This document shows, piece by piece, positions 47,197-58,094 of a DNA stretch of 64,000 nt (the stretch's first letter is position 1; the number at the start of each line of letters is the position of its first letter). The notes beneath the pieces are model-generated. The model made no database searches. It had not been told where the DNA came from and was given only the letters and a program-made list of their open reading frames with translations. Source of the stretch: Metopolophium dirhodum (lineage: Eukaryota; Arthropoda; Insecta; Hemiptera; Aphididae); the NCBI RefSeq assembly GCF_019925205.1, contig NC_083563.1, forward strand, positions 4,526,001 to 4,590,000. Direction: 5' to 3'. The translations under genes were made by a program, and so were the position numbers.

Positions 47197-47265
47197 ATAG
47201 CTAACAGCTCGGATAACATATTTCCCATTTAGATAAGATAAAAGATAAAAATATACCATCTAGAT

Positions 47266-47664
47266 CAGCGTTTCTCAAACTGTGGGTCGCGACCCATTGG
47301 TGGGTCGTGAAAATTTTTTTGAAATATATAGATTCCAAGAAATTTATGTTAAATTAATATTAAATATACTTACATTGTTATAGTAATATAGTACCAAAAA
47401 TTACGTGGGTAATATATAATAATTCGTAGTATATTTATTTATTACGACGGGTATTAATACGCCTCATTATTAAAAGTACATTATTTTGTAAAAATATATT
47501 GATTATCAACCTATAAAATAATAAATACCCCCGTAAATACCTAATAAAAGTAATAAACAAATTTTGTTTTTATAACTACTTTTTGAAAAGTTAAACCACG
47601 TTGGTCGTGAAAGATTTTTCGGGGAAAATTTGGGTTGAGGTACAAAAAAGATTGAGAACCACTG
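47266..47664. mobile_element. hAT-type MITE with exact 8-bp TSD ATCTAGAT
   Basis: Identical ATCTAGAT at 47258-47265 and 47665-47672. The ends are CAGCGTTTCTCAAACTGTGG and, from the right, CAGTGGTTCTCAATC. The GTGGGTCGCGACCCATTGGT stretch just inside is shared by hAT-derived repeats of many animals. A partial relative lies at about 63808-63852. Confidence 0.9.
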
Positions 47665-47699
47665 ATCTAGATAAAACACAACACTGTTATATTGTTAGA

Positions 47700-47840
47700 T
47701 TAATAACGACTGATATTATATTGTTACAATAGCAGTTGAAAAATATTAAAAATAATTAATTTTTTTTTATAAGCATTTAAATTTCAAATTTTGACAAAAT
47801 TTATCAAATTTTATAATCTATTATATTTATGAAAATAAAA
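47700..47840. repeat. Family A body fragment
   Basis: Contains ATTGTTACAATAGCAGTTGA and ATAAGCATTTAAATTTCAAA, units of the family A body. Both ends are missing. Confidence 0.6.
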
Positions 47841-48261
47841 ACAATTTTTATATTTTATTTTAAAAAAATTATATAAAATAATAAATAATATTATATTATT
47901 AGTCAAAATAACCTTTAAAAAAAATAGGGGGAAATGTCCGCATCAAAAATATATCGGTGGAAAATGTCCGGGGGTGGAGGGAATGTCCATTTACCATATT
48001 TTAGTTTAGGTAGTTTATTTTATGTTTGTTAATTTTTTCCGGGTGAAGTTGGGAACTAATTAATAATTTTCTCTACAGGAATTTTACGTCATCAAAGTCA
48101 ATACGTTACTATTTTTTTTCGATATTATGGTTGTGTTGAGGAGTGGGGCGTGGGGGCTGCCGCCAAAAATACGCAAAACTAATTAACCGTTTTTTGCTAG
48201 AAGCAGCAAAGAACGGTTAGATAAATTAAAAAATAAGTCATTAAAGTTGTAAAACATACAT

Positions 48262-48520
48262 AATTGGAAGATTTTTCCTTCCAGACTGGTTTTATAGTAA
48301 AAACACTTATAAGACCGAAAGATAATTATTATGATTATAATTATTATTATTATGGATAAAACCTCATATAATATATAACTTATCTGTTTTTAAATACTGT
48401 CCGACGTTTGTATTTCTTGATTTTATACTTTTTTTTAAAAAACTGTTACTTTTAAAACACGTCTAAAATACTATGTTGCGCATGTGTTGGATAAAAACAG
48501 AAAATTAATTATTATTTTAG
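48262..48520 (+). repeat. Repeat F, plus-oriented copy
   Basis: GGAAGATTTTTCCTTCCAGACTGG through CGTCTAAAATACTATGTTGCGC matches 52145-52388 in reverse complement almost base for base. It directly adjoins a family A tail at 48520, as does the other copy. Confidence 0.8.
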
Positions 48521-49212
48521 ATTCTGAGCGGAGTGAGGAATGTAATGGTTTTACAATAATGTTTATTTCTTGTTTATTCTGTAAACACTTTTTCTCCCTC
48601 TAAACTTGCTCAAATATACCAAGTATAGCATCTTTTGTGAAAGGTAATGTTCTTGAGCTGGTACTTTAAAGAGGTCATTTTTCGATTTTCGAAACGCTAC
48701 TCGAAATAAAAGCGGTTAAAGGAGAAAAAACGTACGATTCCACGATTTTATAATATTAAATAATTATAGACGACGTTTTCTTCCAGAAATATTGCTTCAA
48801 ATGAAAAATAACAAGAGATATTTTTTGTTGTATTTTGGATTTTGTTTTAGCCATTTTTGAGCTATTTATAGACATTTTAATTTTGGGAGTTTTTTTGTTG
48901 TAATTCGGTTAAAAACAATCGTAAGAATTTGAAATTTGGGTTGCTTACTTATATTAGCCTTACCTAGACATGGTAAACAAATTTTCAAAACATTTGAGCG
49001 ACTTATGAGTTTTTTCTTTTATTTTATATATTTTTTCATTTTTATGATATTTCCTAGCTAATTATAAATTATAATTATATTTATATAAATTACCTATTTA
49101 TATAAATCGTTCTTAAACTGTTCTTAAAACGCTTTGTTTATCACCATAGAAACGAATAAAATTAAATAAAAAAGATTCCCTCGTCCGCTCAGAATCGTTT
49201 TTTATCGAATAC
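48521..49212 (-). repeat. Family A repeat, diverged short copy
   Basis: The tail ATTCTGAGCGGAGTGAGGAA is at the left. Diverged body sequence (TTTTTGAGCTATTTATAGAC) follows. CTCAGAATCGTTTTTTATCG at 49187-49207 is the inner edge of the head. Confidence 0.7.
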
Positions 49213-49739
49213 AGTAAAATTACACTATCCTGTCCGAGGCCCGAAGGGACGATGGACAAACATCCACCACCAAAATGCGCTGACCTACTTTATTTTTTAT
49301 TATAAGTGTACTATTTTGAAAAATGGATATAATGGTGTATCTGAAATATTATTGTTTACTTAAAATTATTATTAATAGGCAGTAGCACATTAGCATTTAG
49401 CACATATTATGATGAGCCCAATACATATAACAAGCAACACTTTGAACGGTGTTGTATGATTGAGAACGTTTTACCTTTTCAATAACACGATTGCAGAGAA
49501 CGATTTTCGGCAGATCAAAGAAACAATATTTTGTACAATTGTGCCTTATATTCAAACAATTGAGAACGATTTTTCGAGTGACGTTGTCGGTTATCTTTAT
49601 AAAGATAATAAATACGATAACGCTGCTTTCTTATCTGCAGTTATTCGACTGTAAATAATAATTAATATTGCCAATTCTGAATTCGATGGACAGCGGCAAC
49701 AACGTAATATTATAGTGTGTAACAAAGTGTTGGTAATAT

Positions 49740-50480
49740 TAAGTATAATGAAAAACTTTAAAATTATAACGTCTGAACGCGGAACAGATCTTGCAGTACC
49801 TATATTGGCTATATTAAATAATTATAAATATTCATTTGTAAGACAACGCAAGTCGCAAAGACGGATTAATGAAATGGAAATGTTCCAATAACAGTTGTAG
49901 ACCGTAGTGCCAGTTTATTAACGAAAAAAAACTTTCCATGCATCAAATATTGTGAACATAATAATTATCACGTAAGAAATAATAATCAAAAAATTGAAAG
50001 ACAAATTTTAAGGGAAAATTTTAAGCGAAAAACTAATGAAAATACATCTACAAGACCTTTAAAAATTATTAGAACTTAGTTACTAAATAGTGACTTACCA
50101 AATATTACGCACAATGATATTACATCAGTGCGAAAGGCGATTTATGACAAGAAGAGAAAACAATTTACACTATTTCTTTAATTGAAGCTATATCCCAATT
50201 GAAGAATACGCAAAATAATGATTTATGTTTATTCAAAAGTGATCAATTTGTTTTTGTTCCTGGAATCAATGACTTCGTTTGTATAACAACAAGCCAAAAT
50301 TTAAATTGTATGTCGAAACAAACCAAATTTTTCGGATATGGTACCTACTTATAATTTTGCACCAACATTTTTTATACAGTTAGATATACATTACACACAT
50401 ACCTACGTAAACGATTTTGGTGTGCCTATTGCTTATTATTTTTTACCAAACAAAACAAAACAAATCAAATTTACATTAAA
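49740..50480 (+). pseudogene. FLYWCH zinc finger/MULE transposase remnant
   Basis: Pieces in shifting frames: an N-terminal FLYWCH-type finger (SERGTDLAV, YKYSFVRQRKSQRRIN, then KWKCSNNSC and EHNNYHV supplying the Cys-Cys-His-His set), a linker (RQILRENFKRKTNE, LPNITHNDITSVRKAIYDKK), and AISQLKNTQNNDLCLFKSDQ with FVFVPG. The start of a Mutator-like transposase core near 50335-50470 (APTFFIQLD, VNDFGVPIAYYFLPNKT) follows. FLYWCH plus MULE is a usual arrangement in insect Mutator-like elements. Several frame shifts and a stop (near 50080) break it. The C-terminal half is absent. A 63-codon frame just upstream (49460-49654) is of unknown relation. Confidence 0.75.
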
Positions 50481-50722
50481 ATGTGAAAGTATCTCTTGCA
50501 AATACATGTTTTAATCTTAAGCTGACAAATAAAATATAAATATTTTGTATATAAAATATATAAAAATGTTGTATTTTTAATATTAAACTGACAAATAAAT
50601 AGGTAGGTAGAATTTTACGGTAGGTAGCATACTACACCAACAAAGTAGAGGTAAGTAGCATATTATAAGAGTACCAAAAAAATATAAAAATGTAATTATT
50701 TACGTAGGTATACGATATATCT

Positions 50723-51573
50723 AGTTAAGAGGACGCCACATCTTACAAACGCGAAACATACCAAATTTATGCTTAGAAATTGAAGTTTTATGGCGTTAGC
50801 TTGAAAATTAGAGTTTTTTTTTTTTATTTAATTAATAATAACAATAAATTATTAATTTATCTACCTCATTAAGCAATGCTTGTGGCGAGGTAGATGAGTT
50901 GATAGTGTACAATATAATATAATATTTAAATTAAAAACAAAGAAAATAAATATGATAAGATTAACAAAGAAGAACAAAATTTGTGATTTGCAACAATATT
51001 AAATACTTAAATTCTACATAATATATAATTAAAGTTCAAGTAATAAGTAATTAACAATAGCTTTTTTATTAGTTATAAAATTATACTTATTTACATTACT
51101 AGAAATAATTTTTTTTAGGTACAGCGGCAATGAATTGAAATTTGTTGGACCTAAATAGTCCACACACTTTTTCCCAAAACTCTTATTAGTGTAGTTTACT
51201 TGCATGTCATATGACCTAGAGTTAAACGACCTATTACAAAACTTGATACATTATCTGTAAGAACATTATCTATGTTATGTTGAAAGATTTTTTACGATAA
51301 TTCAGTTTTTAAGTGAGTTTGAGCATTTTTAATTTACATTTATTGTATAATAAATGTAAATTATAGTGTGTATACACTATAACTTACTTAAAAACTGAAT
51401 TATCGTAAAAGAACTTCCAAAAAAACACAGATAATATTCTTACCATTAAGTTTCATAATAGGTCGATTCACTCTAATTGTAAAGCTAACAGCATAAAACT
51501 TGAATTTCTGAGCGTAAATTTGGTATGTTACGCGTTTGTAAGACGGAGAAAACACATGTGGCGTCCTCTTAAA
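50723..51573. mobile_element. Family B foldback element, both ends, split by a LINE
   Basis: Left TTAAGAGGACGCCACATCTT and right, reverse complement TTAAGAGGACGCCACATGTG, continue together for about 100 bp (CTTACAAACGCG, AACATACCAAATTTA.GCT, AGAAATT.AAGTTTTATG, GTTAGCTT). The centre at 51290-51420 is itself palindromic (TTTACGATAATTCAGTTTTT mirrored at 51393-51412). Without the LINE it is about 450 bp. TTAA is present at both outer ends. It is the best complete copy of the family. Confidence 0.85.
50814..51216 (-). mobile_element. 5'-truncated LINE, reverse transcriptase C-terminus and poly(A)
   Basis: On the minus strand a frame reads TNKSFGKKCVDYLGPTNFNS then LPLYLKKIISS and ends ...NYLLLEL at a TAA near 51046. 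This is the short C-terminal region that follows the reverse transcriptase in Jockey/CR1-like elements. A non-coding tail and a poly(A) run (T-run at 50815-50825 on plus) follow. It interrupts the family B element, and the arm resumes at TAGAGTTAAACGACCTATTA. Confidence 0.7.
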
Positions 51574-51859
51574 ATCGGGTAATATTCGATTCCAAATGGC
51601 ACGATTGAGAACAGACCTTTTCACGTAACACGATTGCGAACGTTTTTAACTGCCGTTTTTCGTGTAGCGTTGCCAGATTTGGCGTTAGTCAGCTATATTA
51701 ATATAAAAAATGAATTTAATATTATTTGTACAAATGTTGTTTTATTTTCAAATAATAAAATCGTATAAGGTTAACAATAATGGTTTTCTATTATTACGCC
51801 GGGCGATAAGATAGGTGGGTACGATGTAGATAAAAAAAATAAAAATTCATACCAAGGAA

Positions 51860-52146
51860 AACATTTTTAAAAAAACCGGCCAATTGCGAGTCGGACTCGC
51901 GCACGAAGGGTTCCGCACGAAGGGTTCCGTACCATCATCAGCTATAAACATGTTGGCAACACTGCTTATATTATATATTCTAGGATTTTTAGTATGTGTT
52001 GTTATAGCGACAACATACATATTCTGTGAAAATTTTAACTTTCTAACTTTCATGGTTCATGAGACAGACATGTGACATGTGACAGACGGACGGACCGACA
52101 TCATTGTAAAACCATTATACATTCCTCGCTCCGCTCAGAATCTAAA
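51860..52146 (+). repeat. Conserved insect interspersed element fused to a family A tail
   Basis: Core: AACCGGCCAATTGCGAGTCG, GACTCGCGCACGAAGGGTTC, then CGCACGAAGGGTTCCGTACC, so GCACGAAGGGTTCC is duplicated. GACAGACGGACGGACCGACA follows at 52081-52099. I know this type of core (GGCCAA.TGCGAGTCGGACTCGCGCACGAAGGGTTCCGTACC) as a repeat seen in many insects. The right end is a family A tail (CATCATTGTAAAACC...CGCTCCGCTCAGAATCTAAA). An open frame at 51884-52075 is incidental. Confidence 0.65.
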
Positions 52147-52440
52147 ATTATAATTGATTTTCTGTTTTTATCTAACACACGCGCAACATAGTATTTTAGA
52201 CGTGTTTTAAAAGTAACAGTTTTTTAAAAAAAAGTATAAAATCAAGAAATACAAACGTCGGACAGTATTTAAAAACAGATAAGTTATATTATATTATATG
52301 AGGTTTTATCCATAATAATAATAATTATCTTTCGGTCTTATAAGTGTTTTTACTATAAAACCAGTCTGGAAAGAGAAATCTTCCAATGATGTTTTTGTCT
52401 AACACACGCGCAACATAGTATTTTAGACGTGTTTTTTTCC
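52145..52440 (-). repeat. Repeat F, minus-oriented copy, with a partial duplicate
   Basis: 52145-52388 is the reverse complement of 48262-48520. CTAACACACGCGCAACATAG, TATTTTAGACGTGTTTT then recurs directly at 52400-52436. Confidence 0.8.
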
Positions 52441-53189
52441 AAACATTCCAATATTGATCTATTGAAGCGATAAGAAATTTAATATAACAGATTTGAATTA
52501 GTCACTATTCGGACACTATTCACAATATTTGATAATTTAATAAATAAAAATGTGTGATAATAACTTAAGGTAGGTCTCGAACTCTCGACCAACCTTAATT
52601 TAAGTATTAATTTTTATTTTCTTAAGCCAAAGTCTTGTTTATGAATGTTATTTGGCCCTAAATTGTATACAATTATACAATAAATTCTATGTAGGTATAA
52701 AATAAAAATGCATAAATGTAAATATTTTTGATCATAATATTTGGTCACATGTCTAAATTGAATAAAATGATAATAATAGTATATCAGTATAAAATAAAAA
52801 TGTATAAATATAAATCATTTTTTTCTAATTAATATTATGTATATGATATTTTAAAATGTATAATGTAAATTGAATAAAATTATAATAATAATATATAAAA
52901 TAAAAATATAGGTATAAATCAAACTACTTTTGATAATATTTGGACACATGCTTTAAATAAGTAAACCTAGAAATGTTATTATCGTTCAAATCATTTGATA
53001 AATTTTTAATACTTTGTTTTTTTTTGTTAAAAGCACTATTTTTGCTATTTTTCTCGATGTTTATTCCGTTTATATGTATGTAAGTGTCAGTTTGTATTTT
53101 TATTTAAAATATGGGTGAATATGAAAATGTTGGGGTGAGCTTTTGTGAATTGTGAATTTAATTTTGAGTGGAAAGACTCACAGCTTTTT

Positions 53190-53720
53190 GTAGTACGTTC
53201 TGATGTTATTTCTCTCGATGCCTTTCAATTAAATACATTTTGTCAAAATTTGAACTTTAAATGGTTATAAAAAAAAACGTGCCTATGTATTTTTAATATT
53301 TTCCAACTACAGTTATATAAACTTATGGGGTATCTTGTATTACATTTTCAAGTTTTTTGATCTAACGGATAAAATTTTATTGACATTTATAGAATAAAAA
53401 ACTAAAAAAACGGAAAATTTTAAATGTCTATAAATAACATCACATTTCTAACTCAAAATAAATTGCAAATTTTCGTGATTTTTACGTATTTTGTCAAAAT
53501 TCGAACTTTCAATGCTTATTAAAAAAAATTGTAACTATGTATTTTTAATAATTTTTAACTACTGTTGCGACAATATATTAGAAGTCTTGCATCAAGTTTT
53601 GAAACTTTTTTGCCCAACGAATAAAATTTTATTGTCATTTATAAAAAAAAACTAAAAAAAGATCGAAGATTTCAAATGTCTATAAATAACTTAAAAAGAT
53701 TTGAAATTTTTTAATAATAA
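53190..53720 (+). repeat. Family A body fragment
   Basis: Two successive diverged body units: TTTTGTCAAAATTTGAACTT at about 53238 and TTTTGTCAAAATTCGAACTT at about 53489. Each is followed by ATGTATTTTTAATA and AAATTTTATTG.CATTTATA. No head or tail. Confidence 0.7.
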
Positions 53721-54059
53721 TACGTTATAGCAATAGGTACGGTTTGAAATAAAATGTATTTACTCGTGCGCTACACGCATAATATTATAAGAAACCTGAT
53801 GGTTGTAAAAACATTAATTTGGCACAATATCAAAAATAGATTTATAGATTTATAAAATTTATAAATTCACTTATTAACTGTTACCAAAAGTAGTTATACA
53901 CTTTAATTGTGAACTATACAATTTAGACTATATACAATTAACAATATATGTATATTCACATACACATATTAATTAAATACTAATATTTTAATTTATAGTT
54001 GTATATATTGTCCAAATTATACTAAATAGATTATACATTTTAAAATACATATACAAAGG

Positions 54060-54205
54060 GGGGTGGGATGAATAGTGTCCGGAATCGATGTGTAAATATT
54101 GTAAACGGTAGCCGACGGAATTAATAGCCGGTGGAATCGATATGTAGATATTATAAACAGTACCCGGCGGAATCGATACAAAATCGGCGGAATCGATATA
54201 CGCCC
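54060..54205. repeat. Short imperfect tandem of CGGAATCGAT units
   Basis: GGAATCGATGTGTAAATATT and GGAATCGATATGTAGATATT, about 62 bp apart, each followed by .TAAAC.GTA.CCG.CGG. Two further CGGCGGAATCGATA copies follow. Confidence 0.7.
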
Positions 54206-54337
54206 GTCAAGTCTACTTGAAATCGACTTTCCCACATGTTTGATATTATCCCCCAAATTCCTAAAAATGTCATGTTAAAAAAAGAGTATTTAAAAATTAT
54301 CGTATTTTAATTTTTGGAGAAGTTAAAATAAAAAAAA

Positions 54338-55812
54338 AAAAGGTGGGTAAGTGGATGCCGCTTTGCTGTACAGTAGGTTACTGGTGGGTCACTGTAATGG
54401 ATGGTTTTACATTTGAATTCAATGATATAATATCATTGTATAAATAAAACGATTCTGAGCGAAAACGGTCAGTCAGCCTATGATATTACTAATTATATTT
54501 AATCATATTAAGGTGAATAAAGTAATTTATATATAACCTATTTACGTGGAATCTTGTTTTAAATTTTTAATCCTTAGCTATAAAAGTTGAACATTTTATA
54601 CATTTTTAACTACAAAATAATTATTATATTTTAAATGTGATAAATTTTGTCAAAATTTGAACTTTAAATGCTTATAAAAAAAATTTGTGACTATGTATTT
54701 TTAATATTTTTCAACTGTTATTGTAACAATATATCAGGAGCCTTGCATTAAATTTTCACGCTTTTTTACCCAATAAATACAACTTTATTGATATTTATAG
54801 AAAAAAAACTAAAAAAATTTAAAACTGACAATGTCCGTAAAATTTTATCGTGTACAGAAAATGCTGATATAAACATTTAGTGAAATTTTCAAGTATCTAC
54901 AGTTATACGTTTTTTAATTACAACAAAATAAGAAAATCGTTACTTGAGAAATCGAGTGAATATCAAATGTTGTAAAATTATGAATTTCAAACGCTCATAC
55001 AAATTTAATTGACTTTCTTGTAGACATTTTTTTTTTGATAAAGGTAAACAAACTTATGGATAATCTTGTATCACATTTTAAAATCTTAGATTTAAAAAGA
55101 AAAATTTTTATGAATTCTCAACTCAAAATAATTTGCTAATTTTCGTGATTTTTCCGTATTTTGTCAACATTTGAACTTTAAATGAATATAAATAAAAACT
55201 GTGACTAAAGATATTTAATTTTTTTCATCTGCCTTTGAAACAATAACCTAGGAGCCTTCTATTAAATTTTCAAGCTTTATTAACCAACAAATAAAATTTT
55301 ATTGATATTTATAAAAAAAAAACCAGAAAAATGAAAATGAAAACTGAAAATGTCTGTAAACAGCTCAAAATAAGTCGAAATATTTGGAAAATGTTATGGT
55401 GTGTAGAAAATGCTTATATAAACATTCAGTCAAAATTGCATGTACCTACTGTCATTTGTTTTAGAGTTACACCAAAAACCAAAATCAATTTTCTCAAAAA
55501 CAGATTTTGCGTAAAAATTCCCGTTTTTCCTTAATTTTTCTTTTGTTTTTCACATCGCGTATGAAAACTACTGAGAAATTTTTACTTTTGACTCCCAAAG
55601 AACCAACTAGATTCACTTTCCTATCAGAAAAGTTAGTGAGTTAAGAAAATTCAAGCACTTTTACTGTCCTAAAAACTGATAACAGACACAAACAAATAGA
55701 AAAAACACACATCATTGTAAAATCAATACATTTATCGCTTCGCTCAGAATCTAAAAAAACACACATCATTGTAATATCAATACATTCATCGCTTCGCTCA
55801 GAATCTAAAATC
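54338..55812 (+). repeat. Family A repeat, full length, with doubled tail
   Basis: Head GGTGGGTAAGTGGATGCCGC with ATGATATAATATCAT and ACGATTCTGAGCG. The body has repeated units (ACTAAAAAAATTTAAAACTG; GAAAATGCTGATATAAACAT; CACCAAAAACCAAAATCAAT). The tail ACACATCATTGTAA.ATCAAT...CGCTTCGCTCAGAATCTAAA is present twice in tandem (55707-55754 and 55758-55808). It lies between inverted flanks CAAGTCTACTTGAAAT (54208) and ATTTCAAGTAGACTTG (55832). Confidence 0.85.
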
Positions 55813-56483
55813 AAAAATGTGGGAAATTTGATTTCAAGTAGACTTGACGTCAAATTTAAATCTGTTTTTAGAATTCTTATCGCTTTATTAGATAAATTAG
55901 TATGTTTGGCAAAGAACCAGTCTAAAATCCTATGTCACGTGTCTGTTAGGCAAAAACAGATCGAATTCCCTTAATATTTAATAATAAAGACATTTAAATG
56001 TTCACGCACGATAACACCGAACACGCGTGATTTACGATGATAACTTTTAAAATACATAAAAAACGCAAGACATTTTTACTAATAAAATAATTTATTGATG
56101 AGGACACAATTATCCCATACAACATGTACTCTGACAATATTGTACTTTATTACTTAATTATTGTTTCGCATTCTACACATTTTATTACATTAGATGGGCT
56201 GTAGCCCCCCAGAATTTTAACCCCGGGCCCCGCGCCTTGGACTCCTCATTTGGGCCCTCATTTTAACTTTCTTAAATTAAATTTTCATTACCTTAATTAT
56301 TAATTTAATAAATAATGAATTATTTGTAATCAAATTCAAGTTACGTTAAATTATAAAATAATAATTATATTTCAATTACTATTGATGATGCATATTGCAT
56401 AAACATTTACTTTTATTATTTAAAAAAAAGTCGTAAAATGGTTAGATGAGGTACTGGTAAAGCCGTAAAGGTAATAGGTAAAA

Positions 56484-57340
56484 ATGTTGGCAATTGGATG
56501 TCGCTCTGCTGTACAGTAGGTTACAAGTGGGTTACTGTAATAGAGTATAGATGGTGTTAAGTTTGAGTTCAATGATATATATCATTGTATACGAAAAACG
56601 ATTGTGAGCGACGACTATGATATATTACTAACTACTAAGTATATATGATGATATTATTATGAATAAAGTAATTTATTTACCTATTTCCTTGGAACATTGT
56701 TTTAAATTTTAAATCCTTAGCTATAAAAGTTGAACATTTTATAAATGTTGAACTACAAAATCATTTTTCAATTTTAAATTTGATAAATGTTGTCAAAAAT
56801 AGAACTTTAAATGCTTATAAAAAATATTGTGCATATGTATTTTTAATATTTTTCAACTACAATAATAACAATATATCAGGAGCCTTGTATTAAATATTCA
56901 ATCATTTTTACCCAAAAAATATAATTTTATTGACAATTACCTTTAGAAAAATACTAAAAAAATTAAAAACGTCTATAAACATCTCAAAACGAGTCAAAAT
57001 ATTTTCAAAAATGTATGTATTATAGAAAAAAAAAATAAAAACATTAAGTGTAAATGTCATGTTTTTACAATTGTTCGTTTTTGAATTGCAACAAAACAAG
57101 AAATCGAGTGAATCCAATGTTGTAAAAATATGAGTTTCAAACGCTAATAGAAAATGGTAATATAAACAACCAATGAAAATGTTATATGTTATATGTATCT
57201 ACGGTCATCACAAAAAAATAAAAAAACACATCATTGTAAAATCAATACATTCATTGCTCCACTCAGAATCTAAAGAAATAAAAAACCCACATCATTGTAA
57301 AATCAATATATTCATGGGCTCCGCTGAGAATCTAAAAATT
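56484..57340 (+). repeat. Family A repeat with doubled tail
   Basis: Head AATTGGATGTCGCTCTGCTG, TACAGTAGGTTACAAGTGGG. The body is shorter than at 54338. The tail is repeated in tandem (AACACATCATTGTAAAATCA at about 57225 and AACCCACATCATTGTAAAAT at about 57283, each ending GAATCTAAA). Confidence 0.8.
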
Positions 57341-57960
57341 TAAAAATGAAAATGTCTGTAAATACTCAAAATAATTTGCTCATTATCGTGATTAGTACGT
57401 ATTTTGTCAAGATTCAAATTTAAATGCTTATAAAAAAAGTTATGATTGTGTATTTTTATGTTTTTCAACAATAATTGCAACATTATTTTAGGAGCCTTAT
57501 TTTTAAGCTTTTTGACACAACAAATAACATTTCATTGATATTTATGATTTATAGACAATAAACCTGAAAAAAAAAATGGAAACTGAAAATGTCCTTAAAC
57601 AGCTAAAAACAATTCAAAATATTTTGAAAATGTTAGGGTGTATAGAAAATGCTATTATAAACATTCAGTGGAAATTGTATGCATAATTTTGTTAGAGTTA
57701 CACCAAAAAGGAAAAACCAAAATCGATTTGGTCAAAAACCGATTTTGCGTAAAAATTCCCGTTTTCTTTAATTTTTTTTTTGTTTTTTCCGGTGCTTTGG
57801 AAAACTACTGGGAATTTTAAATGTTGACCCTCTGAACGCAACAACTAGATTCACTTTCCCATCAAACAAAATACTGAAGTTGAAATTTGAAGCATTATTT
57901 CGTCTACTTATCGTGTACAAAAAAACACATCATTCTAAAATTAGAATCTAAAATACTTTA
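57341..57960 (+). repeat. Family A body and tail, headless copy
   Basis: Continues directly from the previous copy with body units (AAAATGTCTGTAAATACTCA, CACCAAAAAGGAAAAACCAA, AACTAGATTCACTTTCCCAT) to a degraded tail (AACACATCATTCTAAAATTA). Confidence 0.7.
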
Positions 57961-58039
57961 CGATGTTTACACTTTTTTAGGGAGGTTACGAAAATGTCAT
58001 TGGCTCGGTGTAGAAAGCATCACATTTTTTATATAGGCT

Positions 58040-58094
58040 CCACAAAAAAGTTATGCTTTATGCCCTGGCTCCCGCAAATTGTAGGGACGGCCCT
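58040..58094 (-). mobile_element. hAT-type right end, isolated
   Basis: Read inward from 58094: CAGGGCCGTCCCTACAATTT, GCGGGAGCCAGGGCATAAAG. This resembles hAT termini such as that at 35854. A GC-rich patch at 56195-56260 (CCCCGGGCCCCGCGCC) may be the inner part of the opposite side, but no matching terminus or duplication was found. Confidence 0.4.

Noticed and set aside
52560..52600. tRNA-like B-box (GAGTTCGAGACC on the minus strand)
   Set aside because: No matching A-box or cloverleaf could be drawn; not enough to call a tRNA or SINE.
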